A DNA stretch of 23,597 bases from Bathymodiolus brooksi thiotrophic gill symbiont (GTDB lineage: Bacteria > Pseudomonadota > Gammaproteobacteria > PS1 > Pseudothioglobaceae), in contig NZ_CAHJWD020000124.1 of the NCBI RefSeq assembly GCF_903642095.1, positions 1-23,597 of the forward strand. The letters are read 5' to 3'. Positions 1 through 9,132 of this stretch are shown in pieces (position 1 is the stretch's first letter; every line of letters begins with the position of its first letter). The notes beneath the pieces were generated by a model. The model saw only the letters and a program-made list of their open reading frames with translations. It was not told the DNA's origin and made no database searches. A program made the translations under genes and the position numbers.

Positions 1-2
1 CG

Positions 3-50
3 CTTACGCATCAGGTAAGTTTGGGTGTTATGCCTTTAAGTGAGAAGTGA
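3..50 (+). CDS. Possible 3' end of a gene truncated by the window start
   Basis: One plus-strand frame is open from the window edge to a TGA at 48-50 and would encode a 15-residue tail ending in PLSEK. It stops 20 bases before the stop codon of the convergent minus-strand gene, which is a normal spacing for convergent genes. The piece is too short to assign a family, and another plus frame is also open briefly, so this is only a candidate. Confidence 0.25.
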   Translation, partial: LTHQVSLGVMPLSEK

Positions 51-70
51 GTAAGGTTTGCTTAAAATGG

Positions 71-841
71 CTAAAGGTTTTGATTAGCGATATCCTCTAA
101 GGTGGGGAGGGACAGATTAAACGATTTTGCTAATTCAAGTGTGCGTTTTAGTCTTGCGGGTGCGGATCTGCCCATGCATTTGTGTGTTAAATCGCCTTGG
201 AAGGCTTTTATCATGCCTTGTTCTAATTTTTGTGCATCAAAAGTTTGTTTGGTGAGTTGGGTTTGGAGGGTTAGGATGTCGTTTGAGACATTGCGCATTA
301 AATCTAAGTGTTGATTGCGAAGGGTGTCAACGGTTGCATTTGGTTCGATGGATATGCCTGCGATGTTGGTGGTTAGGATGTAGAGATTTTTTAAGACTAG
401 TTCGAATAGTAATTCGTCTTGAGAACTGAGCATATGGGCGGGGATATCGAGTAGGGCTAGGGAGTCAACTAGAATTTGTGCTTTTTTGCCGTGGGCGGGG
501 GATGAGATTAATATTTTGGAATCTATGCCTTTTTTCTTCTCAAACCAGACTGAAATTATTGTGGGGTTTGTGAAGTTATGTGCTGTCCAATCGCGAGGTA
601 AGAGTTCATTTTGCATCATTGCTACACGGTCTTTCCATTCGTTAGGGATAGAGTTTAGTGCAGGTTGTAAATCTGCTTCACCAGTGCAAACTAAGATAAA
701 TTCAGGGTCAATGGAGGCACGCAACTCGTCAATATCGGTGGCTCTTGTGATGGGGTAAACAGGGTGGTTATTTTTCAAAAAAGCACGAGCAAATACACTG
801 CCTAATTCACCGATACCTAATACAATAATGGGCTTCTTCAT
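71..841 (-). CDS. Ketopantoate reductase-like NAD(P)-binding Rossmann protein
   Basis: This is a 256-residue cytoplasmic protein whose N-terminus (residues 5-30) is a classic Rossmann dinucleotide-binding strand-loop-helix with the glycine pattern GIGELG. Further along, QNE at about residue 78 and LKNLYILTTNIAG around residue 150 sit where PanE/ApbA proteins carry their QNG and catalytic-lysine segments. The fold is therefore probably that of 2-dehydropantoate 2-reductase. The typical PanE C-terminal catalytic motifs are not obvious, so the substrate is unknown and panE should not be assumed. It is the last gene of the sucC-sucD-small membrane protein run and starts 12 bases after the preceding stop, so it is probably co-transcribed. 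Other NAD(P)-dependent reductases of the same fold remain possible. Confidence 0.6.
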   Translation of the reverse strand: MKKPIIVLGIGELGSVFARAFLKNNHPVYPITRATDIDELRASIDPEFILVCTGEADLQPALNSIPNEWKDRVAMMQNELLPRDWTAHNFTNPTIISVWFEKKKGIDSKILISSPAHGKKAQILVDSLALLDIPAHMLSSQDELLFELVLKNLYILTTNIAGISIEPNATVDTLRNQHLDLMRNVSNDILTLQTQLTKQTFDAQKLEQGMIKAFQGDLTHKCMGRSAPARLKRTLELAKSFNLSLPTLEDIANQNL

Positions 842-853
842 ACTTTTATGTTA

Positions 854-1177
854 CTAATTAGAATGACCAGAATATGTTTTCAAGTCGTTATCATCTCTAT
901 TTTTATTAGATATATGAATACTTTCGTCATATAGCCAATTTTGAATAAATTTTGGTATTAGAGAATAATGTTGATGACATTCTTCTGCTTGCTGAGTAAA
1001 TCGCAATATAAGTGCAAAACCAATGATAGGAATGAGCCAAATAAAAGCAATGCGTGCTATTTTCACTCCTGTATGGCGAATATCTTTTTCTTGAACTGCA
1101 ATAATAGAAGCCGCTATATTCAAATACAGCACAAAGATTATGAATAATATAATAAATCCAATTAGCAACTCTTTCAC
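854..1177 (-). CDS. Small membrane protein of unknown function
   Basis: This 107-residue protein has two strongly hydrophobic segments, at residues 4-28 and about 44-60, separated by a short charged linker. A hydrophilic tail of about 45 residues follows, rich in H, N, D and S. The second segment ([13 protein letters not shown]) resembles the short two-helix modules at the N-terminus of phospholipase D-type synthases, but no catalytic domain follows. The start is GTG at 1175-1177, overlapping the sucD stop by 4 bases (GTGA), which argues for translational coupling to sucD. No function can be assigned. The hydrophilic tail could lie on either side of the membrane. Confidence 0.6.
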   Translation of the reverse strand: MKELLIGFIILFIIFVLYLNIAASIIAVQEKDIRHTGVKIARIAFIWLIPIIGFALILRFTQQAEECHQHYSLIPKFIQNWLYDESIHISNKNRDDNDLKTYSGHSN

Positions 1178-2043
1178 TTAAGCACCTCTAATAATGTTTC
1201 TCCCATAGTTGCAGGAGTTAGTGAAATAGCCACACCTACATTTTTTAAGGCTTTTATTTTATCTTCTGCCTTGCCAGAACCCCCACTAATCACTGCACCT
1301 GCATGACCCATGCGTTTGCCTTTTGGTGCGGCGAGTCCTGCGATATAAGACACCACAGGTTTTGATACATTGGACTGAATATATTCAGCTGCTTCTTCTT
1401 CAGCTGAACCACCGATTTCACCCACCATGATGATGGATTGGGTTTGTGGGTCTGCTTCAAATAACGCCAAACAATCAATAAAATTCATCCCCTGAATAGG
1501 GTCGCCGCCAATACCAATGCAGGTGCTTTGTCCTAAACCAGCTAGGGTGGTTTGATGCACTGCTTCATAAGTTAGCGTGCCTGAGCGAGAGATAATGCCA
1601 ACACTGCCTGCTTGATGAATATTGCCAGGCATAATGCCTAATTTGCATTCATCGGGTGTAATTACGCCTGGGCAATTAGGGCCGATTAAGATTGAATTTG
1701 AGGTTTTTAGAATGGCTTTAATTTTCAGCATATCTTGCACGGGAATGCCTTCGGTGATGCAAGTAATTACGGGCATTTGTGCTTCGATGGACTCAAGTAT
1801 TGAAGCGTAGGCAAATTGAGGTGGCACATAAATCATACTGGCATTGGCATCCGTTTTGCTCATCGCCTCTGCCACTGTGTTAAAAACAGGCAAGTCTAAA
1901 TGCGTTTGTCCGCCTTTGTTTGGGGTTACGCCACCGACGAATTGCGTGCCATAGGCAATGGATTGTTCGGAGTGGAAGGTGCCTTGTTTGCCAGTGAATC
2001 CTTGCGTGATTACTCGTGTATTTTTGTCAATTAGAACGCTCAT
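1174..2043 (-). CDS. sucD: Succinyl-CoA synthetase (ADP-forming) subunit alpha
   Basis: The alpha subunit of the TCA-cycle enzyme that interconverts succinyl-CoA and succinate with substrate-level phosphorylation of ADP or GDP. The 289-residue length is normal for the family. The N-terminal CoA-binding Rossmann domain carries the [11 protein letters not shown] motif (residues 14-24). The phosphorylated histidine is visible as H247 in GKRMGHAGA, matching E. coli His246. GPNCPG (121-126) is another family signature. The ATG overlaps the sucC stop as ATGA, and the gene's own stop overlaps the next start, so three genes are translationally linked. No anomaly was seen. Confidence 0.97.
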   Translation of the reverse strand: MSVLIDKNTRVITQGFTGKQGTFHSEQSIAYGTQFVGGVTPNKGGQTHLDLPVFNTVAEAMSKTDANASMIYVPPQFAYASILESIEAQMPVITCITEGIPVQDMLKIKAILKTSNSILIGPNCPGVITPDECKLGIMPGNIHQAGSVGIISRSGTLTYEAVHQTTLAGLGQSTCIGIGGDPIQGMNFIDCLALFEADPQTQSIIMVGEIGGSAEEEAAEYIQSNVSKPVVSYIAGLAAPKGKRMGHAGAVISGGSGKAEDKIKALKNVGVAISLTPATMGETLLEVLK

Positions 2044-3212
2044 TCAGAGGCCTCCTTGGTTAACGCCACAATTTTGATAGCGGCTTTGGTTAAATCGGAT
2101 TCTACATGAATATTAAACTTAGATTTATCGAGTAAATTTAAGCCTTCTGGGGCATTAGTGCCTTCTAAGCGTACCACGATTGGCAAGGTTAAGCCAACTG
2201 TTTTAATTGCTTGTAATATCCCTTGTGCGATTAAATCACACCGCACGATGCCACCAAAAATATTGACTAAAATGCCCTTAACATTCGCCTCAGTTTGAAT
2301 AAGTTCAAAGGCCTTTGCCACACGATTGGCTGTTGTGCCACCACCCACATCTAAGAAATTAGCAGGCGAGCCACCAAAATGCTCAATTAAATCCATTGTT
2401 GCCATCGCCAACCCCGCACCATTGACCATACAGCCGATGGTGCCGTTAAGTGAAATATAGTTAAGTTGGTGTTCGCTAGCAAGTTGTTCTTTTTCATCTT
2501 CTTGAGAAATGTCACGCAATTTAGCAATATCTTCGTGGCGATATAAGGCGTTATCATCAAAATCAATTTTACCATCCAACGCTAATAATTGGTTTTCTGT
2601 CGTAACAACAAGTGGATTGATTTCAATCAAACTCACATCTTTTTGGGTAAAAATTTCATACAAACCCAAAAGTGTTGTATTAAATTGCTGAGTTAGTTCA
2701 GCGTTAAGCCCTAATTTTTTCGCCACTAAGGTGCAATCTTGTGCAGACAAATTGCCCAATGGATCCACACCAAATTTAATGATTTTATCGGGTGTTTCAC
2801 TGGCAACTTTTTCAATGTCCATTCCCCCTTCAGTGGAGGCTAAAACGGTAATTTTTTGCGTCTGCCTATCAATCAACAGCCCCAAATACAATTCCTGTTC
2901 AATATTCTGCCCTGCCTCAATCAGCAACTGGTTAATCGGCAAACCCTTAGCATCAGTCTGTGGTGTAATCAATTGTGTGCCGAGTAATTTTTTTGACGCA
3001 CTCTCCACCTCCCTCATTGAGCAACATAAAATCACCCCACCCCCTTTGCCTCGTCCACCTGCATGAACTTGAGCCTTCACCACCCAAGTGCCACCCCCTA
3101 ATTCTGAACAAGCCTTGCTTGATTGTTCTACAGTTGAAATTAAAACCCCTTCAGGCGTTTTAATACCAAATTGGTTAAATAATGTTTTTGCTTGGTGTTC
3201 GTGTATATGCAT
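2040..3212 (-). CDS. sucC: Succinyl-CoA synthetase (ADP-forming) subunit beta
   Basis: The nucleotide-binding beta subunit partnering SucD. The 390-residue length is standard. The protein begins [12 protein letters not shown], the usual N-terminus of the ATP-grasp domain. [14 protein letters not shown] (46-59) is the nucleotide-binding loop region and EINPLVV (about 197-203) the metal-binding segment. The C-terminal ligase domain shows [11 protein letters not shown] and LDVGGGTTA. The gene is first in its operon. A promoter-like TTGAAA-17-CATAAT lies about 80 bases upstream on the same strand. There is no clear Shine-Dalgarno sequence before the ATG, whose upstream bases are A/T/C rich. Confidence 0.97.
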   Translation of the reverse strand: MHIHEHQAKTLFNQFGIKTPEGVLISTVEQSSKACSELGGGTWVVKAQVHAGGRGKGGGVILCCSMREVESASKKLLGTQLITPQTDAKGLPINQLLIEAGQNIEQELYLGLLIDRQTQKITVLASTEGGMDIEKVASETPDKIIKFGVDPLGNLSAQDCTLVAKKLGLNAELTQQFNTTLLGLYEIFTQKDVSLIEINPLVVTTENQLLALDGKIDFDDNALYRHEDIAKLRDISQEDEKEQLASEHQLNYISLNGTIGCMVNGAGLAMATMDLIEHFGGSPANFLDVGGGTTANRVAKAFELIQTEANVKGILVNIFGGIVRCDLIAQGILQAIKTVGLTLPIVVRLEGTNAPEGLNLLDKSKFNIHVESDLTKAAIKIVALTKEASE

Positions 3213-3293
3213 ATTAGTTTGTTATTTTATAAATCTAATTTGTAGGTTTAAATTAAAATACATTTCGCTCTCTCTTTGGTAAATTTTCCCATA

Positions 3294-3322
3294 ATTATGC
3301 TTTAAACTGCTTGCACTTTCAA
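3294..3322 (-). promoter_or_regulatory. Probable sigma70-type promoter of sucCD operon
   Basis: Read on the minus strand, TTGAAA (3322-3317) and CATAAT (3299-3294) are separated by exactly 17 bases. Each matches its consensus hexamer at 5 of 6 positions. The predicted start near 3287 would give a leader of about 75 bases before sucC. The rest of the 187-base gap to the methyltransferase gene (3213-3399) holds no gene. It does contain two direct copies of TTGCACTTT (3311 and 3371), one of them overlapping the -35 region. Confidence 0.6.
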
Positions 3323-3399
3323 ATTTTGTATTTTCATATAAATAAGTTAAGAGTTCATCTCTATTGTAGTTTGCACTTTTGTTAAGGTAAAGGTTACAC

Positions 3400-4395
3400 T
3401 TATTGTGTTTTTAATTTTTTAAGTATTTGCTTTATTACCGCTTGAATTTCTGGCACAGCAACAGAATTACCTAATTGCTTCATGGCTTGTGTTTCAGAAA
3501 CTGGGAAAATAAAGTGATTGGGCAATCCCTGCATTTTTTTTCCTTCATTGGAACTTATTTTTTTAATATTGCCATCAACCACATAGGAATCCCAATTTCT
3601 TCTATCGTCAATTTTCGACCCTCTGCCACCTACTCTAAGTGTATAGCCAATTTTTTTCGGACAATATCCGTTCCAAATATCAGACATCGTTATTTTTAAT
3701 TCTTGAGCCTCTGGAAATTTAAATTTTATATTTTTATCTTTGAAGCCAACCATAAATAATCTTGGTCTGTGCTGAGGTAGTCCAAAATCAGATGCTTTAA
3801 TAATTTTATAAAAAAATGAATAGCCTAATTTTTTGGTAATCACTTTTTTTATAGTTGCAAAGGTTTTATCATCATCATGTCTTAACAAGCCTCTTACATT
3901 TTCCAAAAAAAAGACATTAGGTTGTTTTTCTTGAATGATTTTTACAATATTGAAAAACAAAGTTCCCCTTGTTTCGCTAAAGCCTTTTTTAAATCCAGCT
4001 TGAGAAAAAGGCTGGCAAGGAAAGCCTGCAAATAAAAAGTCAAAATTAGGTATATTTTTTTCATTAACTTCAGTAATATCACCTGCAAAGTTACCTGAAT
4101 GAAACAGTTCTGTATTGTGTTTTAAAAAATTTGCTTCGTAAGTTTTGCGAGCATTGTCGTCAAATTCGCTGGCAAAAACACATTGTCCACCTAGATTTAA
4201 GGCGGCTAAATGAAAGCCACCGATGCCTGCGAATAAATCAATAAAAGTAAAATTAGGCTTGTGTTTGTAATCGGGTTTTTTGGTTTTAAATTGGTCTAAT
4301 AATTCCATCTGAAAAGTCTCTTCTACGCAGTCTGAGTTATAAAATGGTTTTTCTTTATAGGGGTTAATTTTAGGTATATCCTTTACTTTTGGCAT
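3400..4395 (-). CDS. Solitary DNA (cytosine-5-)-methyltransferase
   Basis: A 331-residue C5 methyltransferase that transfers a methyl group from S-adenosylmethionine to cytosine in a specific DNA sequence. The motifs are in canonical order: motif I FIDLFAGIGGFH (51-62), motif IV GFPCQPFSQAG with catalytic Cys127, motif VI ENVRGLL (E165), motif VIII QHRPRLF (208-214) and motif X KQLGNSVAVP (306-315). Between VIII and X lies a short target-recognition region containing TLRVGGRGS (252-260). About 50 residues of charged leader precede motif I. No restriction endonuclease or Vsr nuclease is next to it: it sits between sucC and the divergent efp. It is therefore either an orphan regulatory or epigenetic enzyme, or the remnant of a restriction-modification system. 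The recognition sequence cannot be deduced here. Confidence 0.93.
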   Translation of the reverse strand: MPKVKDIPKINPYKEKPFYNSDCVEETFQMELLDQFKTKKPDYKHKPNFTFIDLFAGIGGFHLAALNLGGQCVFASEFDDNARKTYEANFLKHNTELFHSGNFAGDITEVNEKNIPNFDFLFAGFPCQPFSQAGFKKGFSETRGTLFFNIVKIIQEKQPNVFFLENVRGLLRHDDDKTFATIKKVITKKLGYSFFYKIIKASDFGLPQHRPRLFMVGFKDKNIKFKFPEAQELKITMSDIWNGYCPKKIGYTLRVGGRGSKIDDRRNWDSYVVDGNIKKISSNEGKKMQGLPNHFIFPVSETQAMKQLGNSVAVPEIQAVIKQILKKLKTQ

Positions 4396-4467
4396 AGCGT
4401 TATTTTACAAACAAAATCTAGTGTAGTTTAAGTAAAATAAGATGTTTTATTTTCATGATTTTAAAAA

Positions 4468-5031
4468 ATGGCAAATTATTCAACCAGTCAGTTCAAAAAT
4501 GGCTTAAAACTAATGTTAGATGGCAATCCTTGTTCAATTATAAGTAATGAAATTCGTAAACCCGGTAAGGGGCAAGCGTCTAATAAGGTGAGGTTAAAGG
4601 ATTTAATTACGGGTAAAACTTTGGAAAAAACTTTTAAATCTGGCGAGTCTGTAGAGGGTGCGGATGTGATGGAATTGAATATGCAGTATTTGTATAGTGA
4701 TGGCGATACTTATAATTTTATGGACCCAGAATCTTTTGATCAATATGTGGTTGACGAGACGGGAATGGGTGATGCTAAGGGGTATTTGGTAGAACAAGAT
4801 ATGTGTGTGGTTACACTTTGGAATAACAATCCAATTTCGGTTACACCGCCGAATCATGTGATGCTTGAGGTAGTGGATACGGATCCAGGGTTAAAGGGCG
4901 ATACGGCTGGCACAGGCGGCAAACCTGCAACGATGAATACGGGTGTGGTGGTGCAAGTGCCATTATTTATTAGCATTGGTGAAAAAGTAAAAGTGGATAC
5001 GCGCACGAACGAGTATGCGGGACGCACTTAA
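4468..5031 (+). CDS. efp: Elongation factor P
   Basis: EF-P binds ribosomes stalled on polyproline stretches and stimulates peptide-bond formation. The 187-residue length fits the three-domain family. The KOW-like domain I carries the modified lysine at position 34 in RKPGKGQA. This is the residue that EpmA beta-lysylates in enterobacteria, and the modifying enzyme is encoded immediately downstream. The C-terminus RTNEYAGRT is typical. The ATG follows an A/T-only stretch with no Shine-Dalgarno sequence. The 3' end overlaps the epmA start by 17 bases. It diverges from the methyltransferase gene across a 72-base A/T-rich spacer. Confidence 0.97.
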   Translation: MANYSTSQFKNGLKLMLDGNPCSIISNEIRKPGKGQASNKVRLKDLITGKTLEKTFKSGESVEGADVMELNMQYLYSDGDTYNFMDPESFDQYVVDETGMGDAKGYLVEQDMCVVTLWNNNPISVTPPNHVMLEVVDTDPGLKGDTAGTGGKPATMNTGVVVQVPLFISIGEKVKVDTRTNEYAGRT

Positions 5032-5887
5032 AAAATATGCGTGTTTTTTAGCAAATATACGGCAATTTTTCTGCGAACAAGAGGTTGTTGAAGTGTGCAC
5101 GCTTCAACTTTTAGAACATCCTGTTACAGATGTTTATATTGACAGCATTACAGCACAAGTTAATAAAGACATTGAACAAAAATCAAGGTATTTACACACT
5201 TCGCCTGAATTAGAAATGAAAAAACTGCTGGCACAGGGCAGTGGGGATATTTATCAGATTTGCCAAGTATTTCGCGACAACGAACAAGGCAGTCAAAATT
5301 TTAACGAATTTACCATGTTGGAGTATTATCGCCTTGGTTTTGATATTCATCAATTGATGGATGATATTGTTCAACTGCTAAAAACACTAGGCGTTCATTA
5401 TCCTGTGAGTAAATTATCTTATGCTCAGGCGTTTATACAATATGGCAACATTGATATTTTAAATACGGATTTTAAAACATTAAAAATAATTGCAATTAAA
5501 CAAGGATTGACGAGTGATTTTGAGTGGATTGAAGATTTGCAAATTTTACTTTTTACGCATTTGATTGAGCCACAGTTACAGACTTTGCCATTGTGTTTTA
5601 TTTATGATTATCCTGCCAGTCAATCCGCACTTGCTAAAGTGGAAGGGCAAGTGGCACATCGGTTTGAACTGTATATGAATGGTGTGGAAATTGCCAATGG
5701 CTATGACGAATTGCAAGAGGATGCAGGTTATAAAGATGTGTTTTCTGCGGAATTAAACAAACGCCAACAATTGGTAAAATTTGTGCCTGAAATAAATCAA
5801 GCATTTTTATCACAACTTGAAAATTCACTGCCACAATGTTCGGGTGTTGCTATCGGTATGGCACGATTATTGTCGCAAATTAATTAA
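5015..5887 (+). CDS. epmA: EF-P lysine ligase EpmA (GenX/PoxA/YjeA)
   Basis: A class II lysyl-tRNA-synthetase paralogue that activates (R)-beta-lysine and attaches it to Lys34 of EF-P. At 290 residues it lacks the anticodon-binding domain of LysRS, as expected, and is shorter than the E. coli protein of about 325 residues. Visible motifs are HTSPELEMK (61-69), motif 2 FRDNEQG followed by EFTMLEYYR (98-106), [23 protein letters not shown] and a motif 3-like GVAIGMARL near the end. The N-terminal extension is missing. The C-terminus stops seven residues after motif 3, where E. coli continues for about 20 more. The DR of the usual GxDRL is AR here. The start lies inside efp in another frame, implying coupled expression. 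epmB, needed to make beta-lysine, is not in this window. Confidence 0.93.
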   Translation: MRDALKKYACFLANIRQFFCEQEVVEVCTLQLLEHPVTDVYIDSITAQVNKDIEQKSRYLHTSPELEMKKLLAQGSGDIYQICQVFRDNEQGSQNFNEFTMLEYYRLGFDIHQLMDDIVQLLKTLGVHYPVSKLSYAQAFIQYGNIDILNTDFKTLKIIAIKQGLTSDFEWIEDLQILLFTHLIEPQLQTLPLCFIYDYPASQSALAKVEGQVAHRFELYMNGVEIANGYDELQEDAGYKDVFSAELNKRQQLVKFVPEINQAFLSQLENSLPQCSGVAIGMARLLSQIN

Positions 5888-5931
5888 AAACGCTTTAAAA
5901 TAAGCGGTATTTTGACACTTTCCTAAATTTT

Positions 5932-6822
5932 ATGATTCGATTTATTTTTTTATTGTTATTGAGTTTAAACGCACAGGCATTACAACTTTTACAGCCTAAA
6001 GAGGCGAATAATACCGTTAAGCAAAAATTAAGTGCTGAACAAGTGCTATCGGCCAAGCAACTTTTAACACAATTGAAAAAAGGCGCTAAAAGTGGCAATG
6101 TTAGGTCGCAATTCAGTTTAGCAAATATGTATTATCACGGTATTAATATCAGGAAAGATGTCAAACTGGCCTTTTATTGGTATTCACAAGTTGCCGAACT
6201 TGGTTATCCAACTGCACAGTTTAATTTAGCTGAATTTTATTATAACGGCATCAATATACCAAAAAATTTGAATCAAGCAATATTTTGGTATGAAAAGGCA
6301 GCACAACAAGATTTTATAAATGCGCAATATAAATTAGCCAGAATATACCATTTTGAAAAAAATATAAAAAATGCTCAATATTGGTATGAAAGAGCGGCAA
6401 AGTTGGGATCCTCTCCAGCACAGTTTAATTTGGCTCGGTTGTATGAAAAAAAAGTGGGCTTTGATAAGAACTTAAAATTAGCACAGTATTGGTATGAAAA
6501 AGCAGCCATACAATCTAATGCTGAAGCACAATATTATTTGGCTGATTTTTTTGAGCGTACAGCAAAACCTATGCAGGCATTATTAATGTATCAAAAGTCA
6601 GCAGAACAAGGATTTAGTAAGGCACAATCTCGTTTAGCCCGTAGGCGTACCCACCCAATTCTGAATGATTCAAAAAAATCAATTGTTGATAAAGTGCCAA
6701 ATATGCAAGAAATTGCACGATCCTTGTCAGAGAATTCTAAAGCTCTCAAAAACACTACAAAAGCATTAATGCACAATGCCACACAAGACAAACCAGCAAC
6801 ACAAAAAGTTTTAAAACAATGA
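5932..6822 (+). CDS. Exported Sel1-like repeat protein
   Basis: A 296-residue protein with an N-terminal signal peptide (residues 1-16; hydrophobic [11 protein letters not shown], probable cleavage after AQA). About five Sel1-like helical repeats follow, from about 53 to 238, each with an AQFNLA-type and an A-x-x-WYEKAA-type segment. SLR proteins are alpha/alpha solenoids used as scaffolds for protein-protein contacts, and specific partners cannot be inferred. The last 55 residues are a low-complexity K/N/T/Q-rich tail. The gene opens a run in which every following start overlaps the previous stop as ATGA (to the YcgN-like protein, the DUF2914 protein and argG). It begins 44 bases after epmA, with a weak hairpin (5891-5906) between them. 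Confidence 0.85.
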   Translation: MIRFIFLLLLSLNAQALQLLQPKEANNTVKQKLSAEQVLSAKQLLTQLKKGAKSGNVRSQFSLANMYYHGINIRKDVKLAFYWYSQVAELGYPTAQFNLAEFYYNGINIPKNLNQAIFWYEKAAQQDFINAQYKLARIYHFEKNIKNAQYWYERAAKLGSSPAQFNLARLYEKKVGFDKNLKLAQYWYEKAAIQSNAEAQYYLADFFERTAKPMQALLMYQKSAEQGFSKAQSRLARRRTHPILNDSKKSIVDKVPNMQEIARSLSENSKALKNTTKALMHNATQDKPATQKVLKQ

Positions 6823-7262
6823 CAGATAACTTTTGGCAAACGCATTCACTTGAAGAAATGACACGAACGCAATGGGAGTCATTGTGTGATAGTTGCGGGC
6901 GTTGTTGTTTGCATAAAATCGAAGATGAAGACACGAATGAAATTTATTTTACAGATGTTGCTTGTCGTTATCTTGATGAAGAAACTTGCCAGTGTCCGCA
7001 TTATGAAATGCGTCAATCTTGGGTACCAGATTGTTTGACAATCTATCCTGATTGGGGCGATAAATTTAATTGGTTGCCATCAACTTGTGCCTATCGATTA
7101 TTGCACGAAGGTAAACCCTTGTTTGAGTGGCATCCGCTAATTAGTGGTGATAAAAATTCAGTGCATTTGGCAGGAATTTCTGTGCGTGGACGCACCTTTA
7201 GAGATGATAAAATAGCACAAGAAGAAATTTATCAACATGTAATCACTTGGGTGGAACAATGA
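6819..7262 (+). CDS. YcgN-like CxxCxxCC cysteine-cluster protein (UPF0260)
   Basis: A 147-residue cytoplasmic protein of the UPF0260/YcgN family, normal length about 150. The hallmark cluster C23-x2-C26-x2-C29-C30 (in [10 protein letters not shown]) is followed by further conserved cysteines C49, C57, C59 and C72 in [16 protein letters not shown] and PDCLTI. The pattern suggests binding of a metal or iron-sulfur cluster, but the biochemical role of the family is not established. The ATG overlaps the preceding Sel1-gene stop (ATGA), and its own stop overlaps the next start in the same way, so it is translated as part of a coupled operon ending in argG. Confidence 0.93.
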   Translation: MTDNFWQTHSLEEMTRTQWESLCDSCGRCCLHKIEDEDTNEIYFTDVACRYLDEETCQCPHYEMRQSWVPDCLTIYPDWGDKFNWLPSTCAYRLLHEGKPLFEWHPLISGDKNSVHLAGISVRGRTFRDDKIAQEEIYQHVITWVEQ

Positions 7263-7642
7263 AGCGTTTATTATTGGGATGTTTGTTTTTAATTAACACA
7301 GCATTCGCCGCATGGCCACATGAGCATATTTCTCAGGCAACCTTTGCACTTAATGTGGCTAATAGAATGCCACAAAATAGGGTTAGTGAAATTGATAATA
7401 ACACGAAAAAAATATTTTTTTACACCAATTTGAGAAACCTTAAGGGGCAGATGATTACACATCGTTGGGTTTATAAGGGTAAAAATATGGCAGAAGTTAA
7501 ATTTTATCCAAAAAGTAATCGTTGGCGTGTTTATTCCAGTAAAAATCTTTGGCATAAATGGACAGGGCGATGGAAGGTTGAAGTGCTAAATCAGCATGAC
7601 CAAATTTTATTAACAAAAACATTCGAGTATAAAAACAAATGA
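7259..7642 (+). CDS. DUF2914 family exported protein
   Basis: A protein of about 127 residues starting at ATG 7259, chosen over an ATG 12 bases upstream because it gives the ATGA overlap with the previous stop and a clean signal peptide ([17 protein letters not shown], cleavage near Ala17). The mature part is a DUF2914 domain: [34 protein letters not shown] and [10 protein letters not shown], followed by [11 protein letters not shown] are characteristic. The domain is predicted to be a periplasmic beta-sandwich and is often found attached to membrane or regulatory modules, but its function is unknown. The stop overlaps the argG start (ATGA). Confidence 0.85.
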   Translation: MKRLLLGCLFLINTAFAAWPHEHISQATFALNVANRMPQNRVSEIDNNTKKIFFYTNLRNLKGQMITHRWVYKGKNMAEVKFYPKSNRWRVYSSKNLWHKWTGRWKVEVLNQHDQILLTKTFEYKNK

Positions 7643-8847
7643 ATAAAACAAAAATAAATAAAGTAGTACTTGCCTATTCTGGCGGATTGGATACCAGTAT
7701 TATCGTTAAATGGTTGCAAGACACTTATCAGTGCGAAGTAGTTACTTTTACTGCTGATATTGGTCAAGGTGAAGAAGTAGAGCCAGCGCGCGCTAAAGCA
7801 AAGGCAGCAGGCGTAGAAGAGATTTACATTGAAGATTTACGCGAAGAATTCGCCCGTGATTTCGTCTTTCCAATGTTTCGTGCTAACGCTATTTATGAAG
7901 GCGAATATTTGCTTGGAACTTCTATTGCGCGTCCATTAATTTCTAAACGATTGGTAGAAATTGCCAACAAAGTGGGTGCCGATGCCATTAGTCACGGTGC
8001 CACAGGTAAGGGCAATGACCAAGTGCGTTTTGAGCTGAATGCTTATGCATTAGATGCTGGCATTCAAGTAATTGCCCCTTGGCGTGAGTGGGATTTATCC
8101 TCACGAGAGTCGTTGATGGACTATGCACAAAAACACGGCATTGAAATTGATTATCAAAAACAAAATAAAAAATCTCCGTATTCAATGGATGCAAATTTGT
8201 TACATATTTCTTATGAAGGTGATATTTTAGAAGACCCTTGGGCAGAACCAGAAGACGATATGTGGCGCTGGACAGTATCACCTGAAGATGCACCTGATAA
8301 AGCTGAATATGTAGAACTCACTTATTTAAAAGGCGATATTGTCGCCATTAACGGACAGGCAATGAGTCCCGCATCAGTAATGGAAGATTTAAACCAGCGT
8401 GCAGGTGCACATGGCATTGGTCGTGATGATATTGTTGAAAACCGTTTTGTCGGTATGAAATCCCGTGGTTGTTACGAAACACCTGCGGGAACAGTGATGT
8501 TAAAGGCGCACCGTGCCATGGAAAGCCTAACTTTAGACCGAGAAGCAGCACATTTAAAAGATGAATTAATGCCTAAATATGCCAATATGGTTTACAACGG
8601 TTTTTGGTTTGCACCTGAGCGTGAAATGTTGCAGGCGGCAATTGACCAAACTCAAGCAGTTGTGAATGGTGCTGTGCGTCTTAAATTTTACAAAGGCAAT
8701 GTGATTGTGGTGGGTCGTCAATCTGATAATTCATTATTTAGTGAGAAAATTGCTACCTTTGAAGATGACCAAGGTGCTTATGATCAAAAAGATGCGGCGG
8801 GGTTTATTAAGCTTAATGCATTGCGTTTACGCCTTAAGTCTTTGTAA
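7639..8847 (+). CDS. argG: Argininosuccinate synthase
   Basis: Condenses citrulline and aspartate with ATP to form argininosuccinate in arginine biosynthesis. It is 402 residues long, as usual for the bacterial type I enzyme. The N-type ATP pyrophosphatase motif AYSGGLDTS is at 12-20. [15 protein letters not shown] (about 117-131) and [12 protein letters not shown] are the citrulline/aspartate-binding signatures. It is the last gene of a four-gene overlapping run, unlinked here to argH or other arg genes. No ARG box was recognised. A strong palindromic terminator follows 16 bases after the stop. Confidence 0.97.
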   Translation: MNKTKINKVVLAYSGGLDTSIIVKWLQDTYQCEVVTFTADIGQGEEVEPARAKAKAAGVEEIYIEDLREEFARDFVFPMFRANAIYEGEYLLGTSIARPLISKRLVEIANKVGADAISHGATGKGNDQVRFELNAYALDAGIQVIAPWREWDLSSRESLMDYAQKHGIEIDYQKQNKKSPYSMDANLLHISYEGDILEDPWAEPEDDMWRWTVSPEDAPDKAEYVELTYLKGDIVAINGQAMSPASVMEDLNQRAGAHGIGRDDIVENRFVGMKSRGCYETPAGTVMLKAHRAMESLTLDREAAHLKDELMPKYANMVYNGFWFAPEREMLQAAIDQTQAVVNGAVRLKFYKGNVIVVGRQSDNSLFSEKIATFEDDQGAYDQKDAAGFIKLNALRLRLKSL

Positions 8848-8863
8848 TAACCGTTCTTTCAAT

Positions 8864-8891
8864 AAAAAGCCCGACTATAGTCGGGCTTTTT
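8864..8891 (+). terminator. Intrinsic terminator after argG (bidirectional)
   Basis: A perfect 28-base palindrome with arms AAAAAGCCCGACTA and TAGTCGGGCTTTTT. The GC-rich stem GCCCGAC/GTCGGGC is flanked by A and T runs, so it can terminate both argG and the facing tRNA-Cys gene. Confidence 0.93.
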
Positions 8892-8900
8892 ATTGTATTT

Positions 8901-8974
8901 TGGAGGCCGGAACCAGAGTCGAACTGGTCTGTAAGGCTTTGCAGGCCCCTGCATAACCGCTTTGCTATCCGGCC
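8901..8974 (-). tRNA. tRNA-Cys (GCA)
   Basis: A 74-base cloverleaf on the minus strand. The acceptor stem GGCCGGA pairs with TCCGGCC, the anticodon loop reads CTGCAAA with anticodon GCA, the T arm contains GTTCGACTC, and the CCA end is encoded. The D-arm AGCAAAGCGGTTATGCA is nearly that of E. coli tRNA-Cys. Confidence 0.96.
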
Positions 8975-8994
8975 AAAGGTGTAAAAGCGGTAAT

Positions 8995-9023
8995 AAAAAA
9001 AGCCTGTCGGGACAGGCTTTTTT
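8995..9023 (-). terminator. Intrinsic terminator between tRNA-Gly and tRNA-Cys
   Basis: Stem GCCTGTC/GACAGGC (9002-9008 with 9011-9017), flanked by seven A on one side and six T on the other. It works in either direction. It follows the minus-strand tRNA-Gly by 4 bases, so tRNA-Gly and tRNA-Cys are probably separate transcripts or read-through controlled. Confidence 0.85.
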
Positions 9024-9027
9024 AAAT

Positions 9028-9103
9028 TGGAGCGGGAAACGAGATTCGAACTCGCGACATTCACGTTGGCAACGTGATGCTCTACCAGCTGAGCTATTCC
9101 CGC
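9028..9103 (-). tRNA. tRNA-Gly (GCC)
   Basis: A 76-base cloverleaf on the minus strand. The acceptor GCGGGAA pairs with TTCCCGC, the D arm is TAGCTCAGCTGGTAGAGCA, the anticodon stem-loop is CACGTTGCCAACGTG with anticodon GCC, the T arm is GAGTTCGAATCTC, and CCA is encoded. Confidence 0.97.
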
Positions 9104-9132
9104 ATAAGTGGCATATTATAATGTGTTTTTCG

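Noticed and set aside
2731..3066. 111-codon plus-strand open frame inside sucC
   Set aside because: It is antisense to a clearly real gene, is rich in S, P and C, and resembles no family: a shadow frame.
3302..3315. 14-base sequence TTAAACTGCTTGCA shared with 12849-12862
   Set aside because: In AT-rich DNA of this length a few exact 14-base matches are expected by chance, and the flanks do not match.
5831..5887. Possible frameshift truncating the epmA C-terminus
   Set aside because: No alternative frame after 5870 continues the family sequence, so it seems a genuinely short C-terminus.
7247..7258. Upstream ATG for the DUF2914 gene
   Set aside because: The later ATG at 7259 gives the ATGA overlap seen throughout the operon and a better signal peptide.
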